Assembly (NCBI GenBank): GCA_043743105.1 | Contig: JAYTXD010000012.1 | Location: forward strand, 1-10,571 | Source: RYN-417 sp043743105 | GTDB lineage: Bacteria; Patescibacteriota; Saccharimonadia; Saccharimonadales; JACDBH01 | DNA: 10,571 nt | Direction: 5' to 3' | Shown: piece after piece, positions 1 through 7,318 of the stretch | Layout: the number at the start of each line of letters is the position of its first letter | Numbering within the stretch: position 1 is the stretch's first letter | The notes under the pieces: model-generated | The model's database searches: none | What the model was told of the DNA's origin: nothing | The model's input: only the letters and a program-made list of their open reading frames with translations | Program-made: the position numbers and the translations under genes

Positions 1-1044
1 ATCAGGTATTTTATTGGTACCTGTTTGGTGACGTAAATCAGCCCATGCACGTAATTCGTTTAGGGGGTTTTGTGAAGCTTCGAGTATTTTCCAGGTAAAA
101 TTGCCTTCAGTGCGGTAATGTTTAGACAATATCATCAGCTTAAATGCTTCAAGATCAAATCCTTTATTCTGTACGTCTTGAAGCGTATATATGTTTCCGA
201 GTGACTTGCTCATTTTTGTACCATCAACTTTAATGTGATTGGCATGTATCCATGTGCGGGCAAACGGTTTGCCCGTTAGCGCTTCGGTTTGAGCAATTTC
301 GTTTGTGTGATGCACGGGGATATGGTCAATACCTCCAGTGTGTATGTCTATCGTATCTCCTAGTAGTTCACGCGCCATTACGGAGCATTCAAGGTGCCAT
401 CCAGGGAACCCATTCCCCCACGGGCTCTCCCACTCCATATCACGTTTTTCGTGTTCCGTAGAAAATTTCCATAATGCAAAGTCAGTCGGATTCTTCTTGC
501 CCGTGCTTTCAACCCTTGCGCCAAATCGCAAGCCTTCTATATCGATTCGTGCAAGCTTTCCATAGTCATCCAGCTTACTCGTATCAAAATACACACCGTC
601 CTTAACAGTATAGGTAAAGCCTTTACTTTCAAGCTCTACGACAAATGCTATTTGTTGGGGTATATATTTGGTAGCGCGGGGCATGTGGGTTGGACGCAGT
701 AATCCTAGTTGGTTGTATGCTTCATCATCAGCAATTTTTATGTATTTTTCGGCAACTTGCCAAGCGGTTGTACCTTCTTTGAGTGCACTTTTAAGCATTT
801 TGTCTTCGCCGCTATCTTCATCACTTGTTAGGTGGCCGACATCGGTAATGTTTTGTACGCGAGTTACATCATAATTGTTAGCTATTAATACACGTTCGAG
901 TATATCCCAATAAATATAGACTACCCAGTTGCCAATGTGCGGCGGACTATAAACAGTTATTCCACAAGTGTATAGTTTTACTTTCTTGCCATCTTGCGGC
1001 ACAAATGTGTCGGCTGTTCTTGTCATTGTGTTATAAAGTTTCAT
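1..1044 (-). CDS. cysS: Cysteinyl-tRNA synthetase, 3' end cut by the window
   Basis: This gene encodes the class I enzyme that charges tRNA-Cys with cysteine in the cytoplasm. The first 348 codons are present; the C-terminal tRNA-binding part lies beyond the left edge. The HIGH-type motif reads HIGN at residues 36-39, and the KMSKS loop is exact at 277-281. The zinc ligands that recognise the cysteine thiol are all visible: C27 (in YTCGITVY), C220 (in HLECS), H245 and E249. The C220-H245 and H245-E249 spacings match the E. coli enzyme. The ATG at 1042-1044 is preceded by AGAGG six bases upstream and lies one base after the DHH gene's stop codon, so the two genes are probably co-transcribed and translationally coupled. 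Family assignment is secure. Nothing in the visible part looks broken. Confidence 0.97.
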   Translation of the reverse strand, partial: MKLYNTMTRTADTFVPQDGKKVKLYTCGITVYSPPHIGNWVVYIYWDILERVLIANNYDVTRVQNITDVGHLTSDEDSGEDKMLKSALKEGTTAWQVAEKYIKIADDEAYNQLGLLRPTHMPRATKYIPQQIAFVVELESKGFTYTVKDGVYFDTSKLDDYGKLARIDIEGLRFGARVESTGKKNPTDFALWKFSTEHEKRDMEWESPWGNGFPGWHLECSVMARELLGDTIDIHTGGIDHIPVHHTNEIAQTEALTGKPFARTWIHANHIKVDGTKMSKSLGNIYTLQDVQNKGFDLEAFKLMILSKHYRTEGNFTWKILEASQNPLNELRAWADLRHQTGTNKIPD

Positions 1045-1045
1045 G

Positions 1046-2053
1046 CTACGCCTCTGTACCCAAGGCTATTAAGAGGTTTGACGCAAATGCGATGCAGTCA
1101 TTTTTAACTTCTTGTAATGTTTTGCCTTCAATTTTAAAACCAGCAGCATAAGCGTGGCCTCCACCCCCAAAGTGTTTTGCGAGTTCAGCTGCAATAGGAG
1201 CAGCCGTATTGCAGCGAATAGCAGCAGTAATCCGACCATTATCATAACTTTTTATGACGATGCTAGTTTTTACGTTTTCTGTTTGGAGGAGGTCATTTTG
1301 TATTAGTGGAGCTGGATTGTAGAGTGGGCTAAATTCGGTAATTTCTTCTTGGGGAATAATAACGGTTGCAAGTGCTCCATTGGCATTAAACTCAGCGCGA
1401 GCAATGAGTTCGGCTTTATAGCGAAAAATTTTTACTGGCATCTTGGTTAATGCTCGGCGGAGTTCCTCGAGCTTTGGACGATTAACGCCCGCATCAACCA
1501 GCTCTGCCATGACGCGGTAGGTATCTGAGGTAGTACTTTCGCTCGCAAGCCCAAGGCTATCGGCGAGAATTGAGCTCATAATATATTCCTGGGCTGGAAT
1601 TCCAAGCGGCCATCCAAGCTCTTTAGCTAGGCCGTATATCAGTTCACCTGTTGATACTTTTGAACTATCATTTATGACAGTCGTAGCATATGGTATGTCA
1701 CATAGTACATTGGCATGATGATCGAGTACAATGCATGGCTTATTGACGATCAATGAACGCTGTGCGGAGTTGTCGAGCTTTTCTAGCAACGTAATAGTGC
1801 TCGTATCAACAATAATGCTCAGGTCAAACTTTATTGGCAGTTCCTTCTCTACTCTATCCCAGCCAGACATATATTTTAGATAGTTGGGAATATCAAGCGC
1901 GCAGTATAAGAACGGCTTTTTACCAGCGTCACCAAGCATACTTTCGAGAGCTAGTGCACTTCCCAAAGAGTCGGCATCAGGGTTGTCGGCCTGGATAATG
2001 ACAATCCGTTGAGCTGAGTCGACCAACGACTTAATCTTGCTTATTTCTTCCAT
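1046..2053 (-). CDS. DHH/DHHA1 phosphoesterase, NrnA/RecJ-like
   Basis: The 335-residue product has the two-domain DHH-DHHA1 layout of NrnA-type nanoRNases, which degrade short oligonucleotides, c-di-NMP products or pAp. DHH motifs: NPDADSLGS at 24-32 (acidic D26 and D28), D83 in IIVDTS, the signature LDHH at 110-113, and D165 in ILADSLG. The DHHA1 substrate-binding glycine motif GGGGHAYAAG starts at residue 296 (H300). The length is typical of NrnA (about 310-340). One oddity is that the histidine usually found three residues before the proline of motif I (HxxPDxD) is replaced by A22. The start ATG has no Shine-Dalgarno; a promoter ends eight bases upstream, suggesting a leaderless mRNA. It is followed one base later by cysS. 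Exact substrate (nanoRNA, pAp or cyclic dinucleotide) cannot be told from sequence. Confidence 0.9.
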   Translation of the reverse strand: MEEISKIKSLVDSAQRIVIIQADNPDADSLGSALALESMLGDAGKKPFLYCALDIPNYLKYMSGWDRVEKELPIKFDLSIIVDTSTITLLEKLDNSAQRSLIVNKPCIVLDHHANVLCDIPYATTVINDSSKVSTGELIYGLAKELGWPLGIPAQEYIMSSILADSLGLASESTTSDTYRVMAELVDAGVNRPKLEELRRALTKMPVKIFRYKAELIARAEFNANGALATVIIPQEEITEFSPLYNPAPLIQNDLLQTENVKTSIVIKSYDNGRITAAIRCNTAAPIAAELAKHFGGGGHAYAAGFKIEGKTLQEVKNDCIAFASNLLIALGTEA

Positions 2054-2089
2054 ATAGCACTATTGTACGTGTTTAAAGATTGTTATCAA
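2054..2089 (-). promoter_or_regulatory. Promoter of the DHH gene-cysS unit
   Basis: Reading leftward there is a -35 box TTGATA (2084-2089), a 16-base spacer and a -10 box TACAAT (2062-2067). Only eight bases separate the -10 box from the ATG at 2053, so transcription should start at or next to the A of the start codon. There is no Shine-Dalgarno. It sits in the 41-bp gap after recR. Confidence 0.6.
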
Positions 2090-2094
2090 AGGGG

Positions 2095-2700
2095 CTACAT
2101 TGCCTGACGATCTTCAATGGCGCGCGTAAGGGTCAGTTGGTCTGCGTACTCGATATCGAGCCCCACTGATAGCCCTCTGGCGAGGCGTGACATCTTAACA
2201 TCTGTACCGGCAAGTTCTTTTTGAATGTATAGTGCTGTACTTTCGCCCTCCACACTGGCACTGGTAGCAAGAATAATCTCTACAACATGATCTTCCTCGA
2301 CGCGTTTTAGAAGTTCTTTGATGTGCAAATTTTCGGGTCCTATGCCATCAATTGGCGAAACCAGGCCGCCGAGCACATGGTATGTCCCCTTAAAATGAGC
2401 CGTTTTCTCGATTGCCACAATATCGAATGGTTCGGCTACTACCGCAATAAGTTTTTTATCGCGTTCTGGGTCGGTATAGAGCGGTGATAGCTCCTGGCCC
2501 TTCTTGACTAGCGCAAACGTTTTTTGGCAGTAGCCAATACCATCGTGCAGTTTATCGAGTGAGCGTCCGAGGGCGTGCGCTTTTGACTGATCTGCGCGCA
2601 GCAAATAGTAAGCGTAACGCTCAGCTGTACGTGGGCCAACGCCTGGTAGCTTCCCAAGATCATCTATGACATTCTGCAACGCCGCAGGAAGTAAGCCCAT
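2095..2700 (-). CDS. recR: Recombination mediator protein RecR
   Basis: RecR works with RecF/RecO to load RecA on gapped single-stranded DNA. The 201-residue form, starting at the ATG at 2698-2700, matches the usual family length; a GTG at 2733 would add 11 residues and overlap ybaB by 26 bases, so I prefer the ATG, which begins seven bases after the ybaB stop. The helix-hairpin-helix LGKLPGVGPRTAERYA lies at 15-30. The Toprim domain is visible from LIAVVAE (84-90), through GGLVSPIDGIGPE (111-123), to ILATSASVEGE (143-153). The C-terminal arginine/Walker-B-like part begins SRLARGLSVG (171-180). The zinc finger between helix-hairpin-helix and Toprim is degenerate: the four cysteines of the family are replaced by C58, T61, S72 and Y75. 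It is the second gene of the ybaB-recR pair. Confidence 0.95.
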   Translation of the reverse strand: MGLLPAALQNVIDDLGKLPGVGPRTAERYAYYLLRADQSKAHALGRSLDKLHDGIGYCQKTFALVKKGQELSPLYTDPERDKKLIAVVAEPFDIVAIEKTAHFKGTYHVLGGLVSPIDGIGPENLHIKELLKRVEEDHVVEIILATSASVEGESTALYIQKELAGTDVKMSRLARGLSVGLDIEYADQLTLTRAIEDRQAM

Positions 2701-2707
2701 GCCGTCT

Positions 2708-3001
2708 TTAGAGTCCGAGGCTGCTAAGCGCACCCATCATAGGCTGCATTTTGTCGGCAGCTAGCTTTTGGCTGGCGGAGATGGCTTCTTTTACGGCATC
2801 TTCAACCCAGCGTTCGAGTTGGCCTATATCTTCAAGATCAACAAATTCTGGATCAATGTGAATTTTCTTGAGTTTTTGTTCGCCACTAATTTCAACCTTA
2901 ACAGCTCCATCCCCTGCTTCAACGATAATAACTTCTTTTTGTAACTCTTTTTGCAATTTTTTAACTTGCATCAACATTTTGGCCTGGTCAAATCGGCTCA
3001 T
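2708..3001 (-). CDS. ybaB: YbaB/EbfC family nucleoid-associated protein
   Basis: The product is a small (97 residues) DNA-binding, dimeric nucleoid-associated protein of the YbaB/EbfC family, a common partner of recR and dnaX. The amphipathic N-terminal helix is rich in Gln, Lys and Leu (MLMQVKKLQKELQKE), followed by the typical beta strands (DGAVKVEISGEQKLKKIHIDPE) and a C-terminal helix that ends in the Met/Gly/Leu-rich tail characteristic of the family. I chose the ATG at 2999-3001 because AAGGAG (3010-3015) lies eight bases upstream; a TTG two codons earlier would leave only two bases to that site. A promoter with an extended -10 is directly upstream. The stop is seven bases before recR, so the two are one operon. 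Confidence 0.95.
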   Translation of the reverse strand: MSRFDQAKMLMQVKKLQKELQKEVIIVEAGDGAVKVEISGEQKLKKIHIDPEFVDLEDIGQLERWVEDAVKEAISASQKLAADKMQPMMGALSSLGL

Positions 3002-3009
3002 CGGCAATA

Positions 3010-3038
3010 CTCCTTAATAAGTACTTACTAGTATATCA
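3010..3038 (-). promoter_or_regulatory. ybaB-recR promoter and ribosome binding site
   Basis: An extended -10 box TGATATACT occupies 3030-3038, with no convincing -35, as expected for extended -10 promoters. The predicted transcription start is near 3023, giving a leader of about 22 bases that carries AAGGAG at 3010-3015, eight bases before the ybaB ATG. The promoter begins only four bases past the stop codon of the preceding membrane-protein gene. Confidence 0.55.
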
Positions 3039-3041
3039 AAA

Positions 3042-4220
3042 TTACCTGAGGTTAAACACCGACCTAGTAGCTTGATTATGCGGCCAGGCAATAAAGTAAC
3101 GACGAGCCTGGAAATTAACCGAAATTATCACCGCAACAGCTATTACGCCAATAGACAGTCCTTTGGCAAGAGGATTGAATGGGAATATATTCTGCCAATC
3201 ATCCAGTAGCGTGCCAATGCCGATCGCAATACAAAAATACACAAACGGAAGTAGGATAAAGCTGTTCTCATAATTTCCGCTTATCGCCGTAAAAACTGCA
3301 GTAATGACAAAAATAGCTAGCAGCAAGACAAGGCGGTTTAGCTTGTACCGTTTTACTAATGTGTAGCAACCAATAATAAACATAAAACTAGCAAATATAT
3401 CGAGCATGGGCTGGCGGCCAAGGCGATATAGCGAGTTTATTGGTGCGGCGATAAAAATACCATATGGCACTGCCGCCAAACTCTTTAAGAAGCTAACAAT
3501 TGTGGGTAGATTAGCTGGAAGACCAAAATATTCACGCCATAGGCTTGGATCGCGCGCAAAACCATATATGAGCGGGACTAGTAGTAATATCATTATGCCA
3601 AGGCTTGCTCCTAGAATATACGGCTTAGGCGTCTTAAAGTTGTGCTTAATTGAATTAAACTGCCATAACGCACCTGCCACAATAAAATAAATCATCCCAG
3701 GTACGTATAACGACAGTGCAACCACAACCGCAGTAATTAAAACAGATCGAATTTTGTGAATATTAAAGCGCAAGTGGTAGCCGCAGGATAAGAGCGCTAA
3801 CAACACGAGTAGCAAAATATTTGGTGTTGCCATCCGCCCATATGTCAGGAGGCTCGTTGAATTAGCAAACATAATTGCTGCTAACAATGCCGCATATCGT
3901 GAACAGAAATGACGCACCACCATGTAAAACAGTATTATGGCTAGGCCTGCAACGGCCCCACTAACAAGACGCTCGCTAGAAATTTTGTTATGTACTTTGC
4001 GCGCAAGGTAACGAGCGGTTTTGTAAGGCGCGTTTACGGGGTCTTTTAGAATGATATTAATGCTTTGACTACTGGTTTGGCCAGCAATTTCAGGAGCGCT
4101 TGATCCTGGTACTAAAGTTCCTATCTGATATACGAAAAGACCTAATATAATAGCTATACTCAATAAAATTAGCCCTGCTGGCTGCCACATGGTGACGATA
4201 TACTTCCACACTCGTTTCAT
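3042..4220 (-). CDS. Multi-pass membrane protein, GT-C glycosyltransferase-like
   Basis: The 392-residue product has about ten hydrophobic membrane segments, clearest near residues 15-36, 86-104, 131-148, 158-186, 200-220, 270-290, 297-313, 320-343 and 352-370. The layout resembles the GT-C fold of ArnT/PMT-type enzymes that transfer sugars from lipid-phosphate carriers: one membrane segment, a long outer loop with acidic residues (E44, D60 area), then a DPVNAPYKTARYLARK-type stretch before the second segment, and SRYAALLAA / TSLLTYGRMATPN, a pattern common in PMT_2-like proteins. No catalytic residue can be assigned with confidence, and a polymer or lipid flippase-like role cannot be excluded. 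The start ATG has no Shine-Dalgarno and follows a strong extended -10 box by seven bases, so the mRNA is probably leaderless. The gene is followed directly by the ybaB promoter. Confidence 0.7.
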   Translation of the reverse strand: MKRVWKYIVTMWQPAGLILLSIAIILGLFVYQIGTLVPGSSAPEIAGQTSSQSINIILKDPVNAPYKTARYLARKVHNKISSERLVSGAVAGLAIILFYMVVRHFCSRYAALLAAIMFANSTSLLTYGRMATPNILLLVLLALLSCGYHLRFNIHKIRSVLITAVVVALSLYVPGMIYFIVAGALWQFNSIKHNFKTPKPYILGASLGIMILLLVPLIYGFARDPSLWREYFGLPANLPTIVSFLKSLAAVPYGIFIAAPINSLYRLGRQPMLDIFASFMFIIGCYTLVKRYKLNRLVLLLAIFVITAVFTAISGNYENSFILLPFVYFCIAIGIGTLLDDWQNIFPFNPLAKGLSIGVIAVAVIISVNFQARRYFIAWPHNQATRSVFNLR

Positions 4221-4236
4221 TAGAACTAGTATAGCA
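4221..4236 (-). promoter_or_regulatory. Extended -10 promoter of the membrane protein gene, leaderless start
   Basis: The motif TGCTATACT (4228-4236, leftward) is a full extended -10 box. Seven bases separate its TATACT from the ATG at 4220, which places the expected transcription start on the start codon itself. There is no ribosome binding site. No clear -35 hexamer is present 17 bases upstream. Confidence 0.55.
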
Positions 4237-4447
4237 TTTTTTCCAAACCGCTTAGTTTATACACTGGCTTACGTAAAATGGCGTGCCGATCTGGGACTAA
4301 TTCGGCTGCGGTAAAAACTGTTTTATTAGCTGGAGGCGTATGTATTAGATACGGTGATAGGTAAAAACTGTTTTTTACCCAGTCGAGCAGTGTCAGGTCA
4401 GCTCGGTAGTCTGCGTAAGCCCGAGTAAAAGTGCAATTATGACTCAA
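4226..4447 (-). other. Open stretch after dnaB: possible small gene or gene remnant
   Basis: The gap between dnaB and the membrane gene is open in one leftward frame from inside the dnaB 3' end to a TAG at 4226-4228. The only start in reach is a TTG at 4445-4447, without a Shine-Dalgarno, which would give 73 residues. The C-terminal half (VFTAAELVPDRHAILRKPVYKLSG, split here as VFTAAELVPD and RHAILRKPVYKLSG) has a protein-like composition, and codon choice looks like that of the neighbours. It could be the 3' remnant of a longer gene, a real small gene or chance: for 70 random codons with no stop the expectation is about 3-4%. I do not recognise the sequence. It contains both 15-bp repeats described separately. 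Confidence 0.25.
4310..4379. repeat. Two 15-bp direct repeats, 50 bp apart, one forming a hairpin
   Basis: The sequence GGTAAAAACTGTTTT occurs at 4310-4324 and again at 4360-4374, exactly 50 bp apart. The second copy continues into a perfect inverted repeat (4360-4379): 8-base arms GGTAAAAA/TTTTTACC around a 4-base loop. No U-run follows on the leftward strand, so it does not look like a terminator for dnaB. A protein-binding site is possible but unproven. Confidence 0.5.
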
Positions 4448-5795
4448 ATGGCTGCGAGTGCTTATTGTCGATACTAAAGAAGCGTTGTTTTTCGCGGTCA
4501 AAGTACAAATCAACATCACCGGTAGGTCCGTTACGATGCTTCTTAATTAGGATTTTAGCGATATTTTTGTTTTCGGTTTCAGGATTATAGTATTCTTCTC
4601 GGTAAATAAATGCTACGACGTCGGCGTCCTGCTCGATAGACCCCGATTCGCGAAGATCGGCAAGCTGTGGAATCTGCGGGCTACGGTTTTCGACAGAACG
4701 GCTCAACTGACTCAGCGCAATAACGGGGACTTTTAGCTCGCGAGCAATGCCTTTAAGCCCCCGTGAGATCTCTGAAATTTCTTGCACACGGTTATCACTG
4801 TTCCCAAACTTTGAGCCACCACTCATAAGTTGTAGGTAGTCTACAATAATAAGCCCCAAAGGACGTTGATGCGCCTCACGGCGAGCCTTGGTACGCATAT
4901 CACTAACAGTTATACTTGGGCTATCATCAATAAAAATCTGTGCTTCACTGAGTGTCCCCATAGCTTGGCCAATCTTTTCGAAGTCAGAGTCGGTTAAGTT
5001 ACCAGTACGAAGGTTCCAGGCGTTGACTCCTGCTTCGGCAGCTAGCATACGATCTACGAGCTGTTCTTTGCTCATTTCTAGCGAAAATAGCAGTACGGGT
5101 AGCTCTGACTTAACGGCTACGTTATGAGCAAGGTTTAATGCTAAGGCAGTCTTACCCATTGAAGGACGTGCTGCAAGGATGATGAGATCTGATGGTTGAA
5201 AGCCAGCCAAGACATTGTCGAGATCTCGATAACCAGTCGAAACTCCGCGTAGTTTGCCTTTGTCTTTGTGTAGTTCGTCTAAGCGGTCAAAACTAGCACT
5301 TAAGATGGTCTCGATGCTACTAAGGTCTTGCTTAACATGTTGCTGACTCACTTCAAATAAAGTCGTTTCAGCACCTTCGATTAATTCCTGTAGACTCTGG
5401 GCCTCGTCATATCCAAGGTTAGTAATGGCTTGGCTGGCCTTAATGAGCCTACGGCGCATCGCTTTTTGCGAAATAATATCAGCGTAACGATCGGCGTGCG
5501 CGGCAGTTGGAACAAAGTTCGTTAGTTCTGTTAGGTATGAGGCTCCACCAACAATATCGAGCATGCCGGTGTTTTTTAGTTGGTCTGAAAGCGTTAGTAC
5601 ATCAATTGGACTGTGCTTTTCATAGAGCGCTAAAGCGGCTTCATAAATGCGAGCATGCCGTTCGTCATAAAAATCGCGCGAGCTTATTAGGTCAGCCACT
5701 TTAACAATGGCATCGCTATCAATCAGCAGCGCCCCTAAGAGGCTTGCCTCTGCTTCAGTATTTTGTGGTGGAACAACCGCATTCTGAGGATTCAT
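4437..5795 (-). CDS. dnaB: Replicative DNA helicase DnaB
   Basis: DnaB is the hexameric 5'-3' helicase that unwinds DNA at the replication fork. The 452-residue product has the family's usual length. The N-terminal primase-interacting helical domain (about residues 12-115, beginning PQNTEAEASLLGALL) is followed by a linker and the RecA-like ATPase from about 180. Visible motifs: Walker A ARPSMGKT at 209-216, catalytic glutamate E240 in FSLEM, Walker B IIVDYLQLM at 316-324, the LSQLSRSVENR segment at 361-371, the DLRESGSIEQDAD motif at 380-392, and arginine-finger region KHRNGPTG at 419-426. There is no intein. The ATG follows the dnaX stop by one base, with no well-placed Shine-Dalgarno (GGAGAGG is about 15 bases upstream), so translation is probably coupled to dnaX. 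Confidence 0.98.
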   Translation of the reverse strand: MNPQNAVVPPQNTEAEASLLGALLIDSDAIVKVADLISSRDFYDERHARIYEAALALYEKHSPIDVLTLSDQLKNTGMLDIVGGASYLTELTNFVPTAAHADRYADIISQKAMRRRLIKASQAITNLGYDEAQSLQELIEGAETTLFEVSQQHVKQDLSSIETILSASFDRLDELHKDKGKLRGVSTGYRDLDNVLAGFQPSDLIILAARPSMGKTALALNLAHNVAVKSELPVLLFSLEMSKEQLVDRMLAAEAGVNAWNLRTGNLTDSDFEKIGQAMGTLSEAQIFIDDSPSITVSDMRTKARREAHQRPLGLIIVDYLQLMSGGSKFGNSDNRVQEISEISRGLKGIARELKVPVIALSQLSRSVENRSPQIPQLADLRESGSIEQDADVVAFIYREEYYNPETENKNIAKILIKKHRNGPTGDVDLYFDREKQRFFSIDNKHSQPFES

Positions 5796-5796
5796 G

Positions 5797-7314
5797 TTAG
5801 CTTTCTAAAACCTCTCCGCCACCAAAAATAGAAGTGATGGCGCCAAGGTCTGGCGCTGCTTGTGGCTCGTGGATCTCTAAAACTGGGCCAAGTTGTGTTG
5901 AAGATAGATCGGGGGTTTGATCTTTTAGCGTTTTATCTTGCAGCGCTTTTATAATGACATCTCGTCCGGTGAGGTTTTTAACGGCTTTTTGTATTACAAG
6001 GTTAATCTGAGCGTCAGCAATCTTTTTGGTATGAAGCCCAAAGGCAAAACGCAGCAGGAGTGTGTCGCCTTCTAGTAGCGGGTGTGCTAGACGCAGGACG
6101 CCGTACAGGGTATTGTTATGTTTTTTGATGTCACTCACCAATTGCGGCCACCAGCCCGATATATCATCGGCGTCAGAAAGTATATTAACCGGCTCAGCTT
6201 CTGGCTGGGTGGTCTTAACGGTGGTTTCAGCAATTGCTTCTGGTAGTTCTTTTGCCTTGATTGCATCCGCTTGCCTTAATTTTATGGATTCTTCGGCAGG
6301 TTCCTGGCTTACAAGAGATATCGGATGAATAGCCACGTCTGCGGTTGCCTCAAAAGTTACCGCATTACTATTAAATAGTGCTATTTCAAGCGACATGCCT
6401 GGGTATTGGCTTGCAGTTACGTCTAATAAGTCACCAAGTAACTTGGTATATTGGAGAGTCATATTAGGTTGTCCATGCTGCAAAAGTCTACTTCGCAATA
6501 GACCTGCAATCTGTTTGGCTATTTGGGCAGGTGCAATACCACGCTCTGTAAAGCCATTGAGTGCAGCAACAATATCGGCTGGCGTCGCGCTAAGTGTTGC
6601 TTCAATCAAGCCTTCTATAGCTTCTTTTGGTGCGATACCGATGAGTTCCTCTACATCTTTGCGCTCAACCTTTTTTTTACTGTTGCCAATTTGGTCCAAA
6701 AGTCCAATAGCATCACGAAAGCTGCCACCGCCATGCTCAGCAAGGAGGGCCAGGGCATCGTCTGACACATTCATGCCTTCTTTTTGAGCAAGCTCACGTA
6801 AGTGATCAACGGCTTCACTACTTTCGATTGCCTTAAAAGTAAAGCGCTGGGTACGGCTAATAATGGTCTCAGGCAGTTTGTGCGCTTCTGTTGTAGCTAA
6901 GATAAAAATAACATGAGCTGGCGGTTCTTCAAGCGTTTTTAGGAGAGCATTAAAGGCTTCTTTAGTTAACATATGGACTTCGTCGATAATATAGACCTTA
7001 TACTTGGCGCTGGTTGGAGCAATGTGTACCTTGTCGCGAAGATCTCTAATTTCGTCTATGCGCCTGTTACTCGCGGCGTCAATTTCTATAATATCGAGGT
7101 GAATCGACTCGTCAGTGTATGGCAAGTCATTAACCTCATGAGCCAGAATACGTGCAACAGATGTTTTGCCTACTCCGCGAGGGCCTGTAAATAAATAAGC
7201 ATGGCTAATCTTACCAGCTTTAATGGCGCGAGCCAGGGTATCGGTAATATGCTTCTGCCCGACAATTTCTGTTAATGATTTAGACCGATATTTTCGGTAT
7301 AGCGCTTGTCCCAA
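5797..7314 (-). CDS. dnaX: DNA polymerase III clamp-loader subunit gamma/tau
   Basis: DnaX is the AAA+ ATPase of the clamp loader. I place the start at a TTG (7312-7314), giving 505 residues beginning (M)GQALYRKYRS, the family's usual N-terminus. It is preceded by AGGGGAG and lies about 20 bases downstream of a good promoter, whereas the ATG at 7395 lies upstream of that promoter. Motifs in this numbering: VGQ near 18, Walker A GPRGVGKTS at 44-52, Walker B YIIDEVHML at 108-116, and the SRT arginine finger at 153-155. The zinc-binding insertion (four cysteines) that normally precedes IEIDAASN is missing; only a short cysteine-free loop (57-75) remains. A C-terminal domain (from about 390, WWPQLVSDIKKHNNTLYGVL) resembles the tau-type C-terminus of many bacteria. 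An A8-G tract lies at codons 213-215. Confidence 0.96.
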   Translation of the reverse strand: MGQALYRKYRSKSLTEIVGQKHITDTLARAIKAGKISHAYLFTGPRGVGKTSVARILAHEVNDLPYTDESIHLDIIEIDAASNRRIDEIRDLRDKVHIAPTSAKYKVYIIDEVHMLTKEAFNALLKTLEEPPAHVIFILATTEAHKLPETIISRTQRFTFKAIESSEAVDHLRELAQKEGMNVSDDALALLAEHGGGSFRDAIGLLDQIGNSKKKVERKDVEELIGIAPKEAIEGLIEATLSATPADIVAALNGFTERGIAPAQIAKQIAGLLRSRLLQHGQPNMTLQYTKLLGDLLDVTASQYPGMSLEIALFNSNAVTFEATADVAIHPISLVSQEPAEESIKLRQADAIKAKELPEAIAETTVKTTQPEAEPVNILSDADDISGWWPQLVSDIKKHNNTLYGVLRLAHPLLEGDTLLLRFAFGLHTKKIADAQINLVIQKAVKNLTGRDVIIKALQDKTLKDQTPDLSSTQLGPVLEIHEPQAAPDLGAITSIFGGGEVLES

Positions 7315-7318
7315 GATA

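Noticed and set aside
2701..2733. GTG start for recR overlapping ybaB
   Set aside because: It adds 11 residues not typical for RecR; the ATG at 2700 gives the standard length and starts seven bases after the ybaB stop.
4360..4379. Terminator for dnaX-dnaB
   Set aside because: The hairpin is A/U-rich and not followed by a U-run in the leftward direction.
6395..6787. 130-codon open frame on the + strand opposite dnaX
   Set aside because: Antisense shadow; dnaX is clear in the other strand across the same bases.
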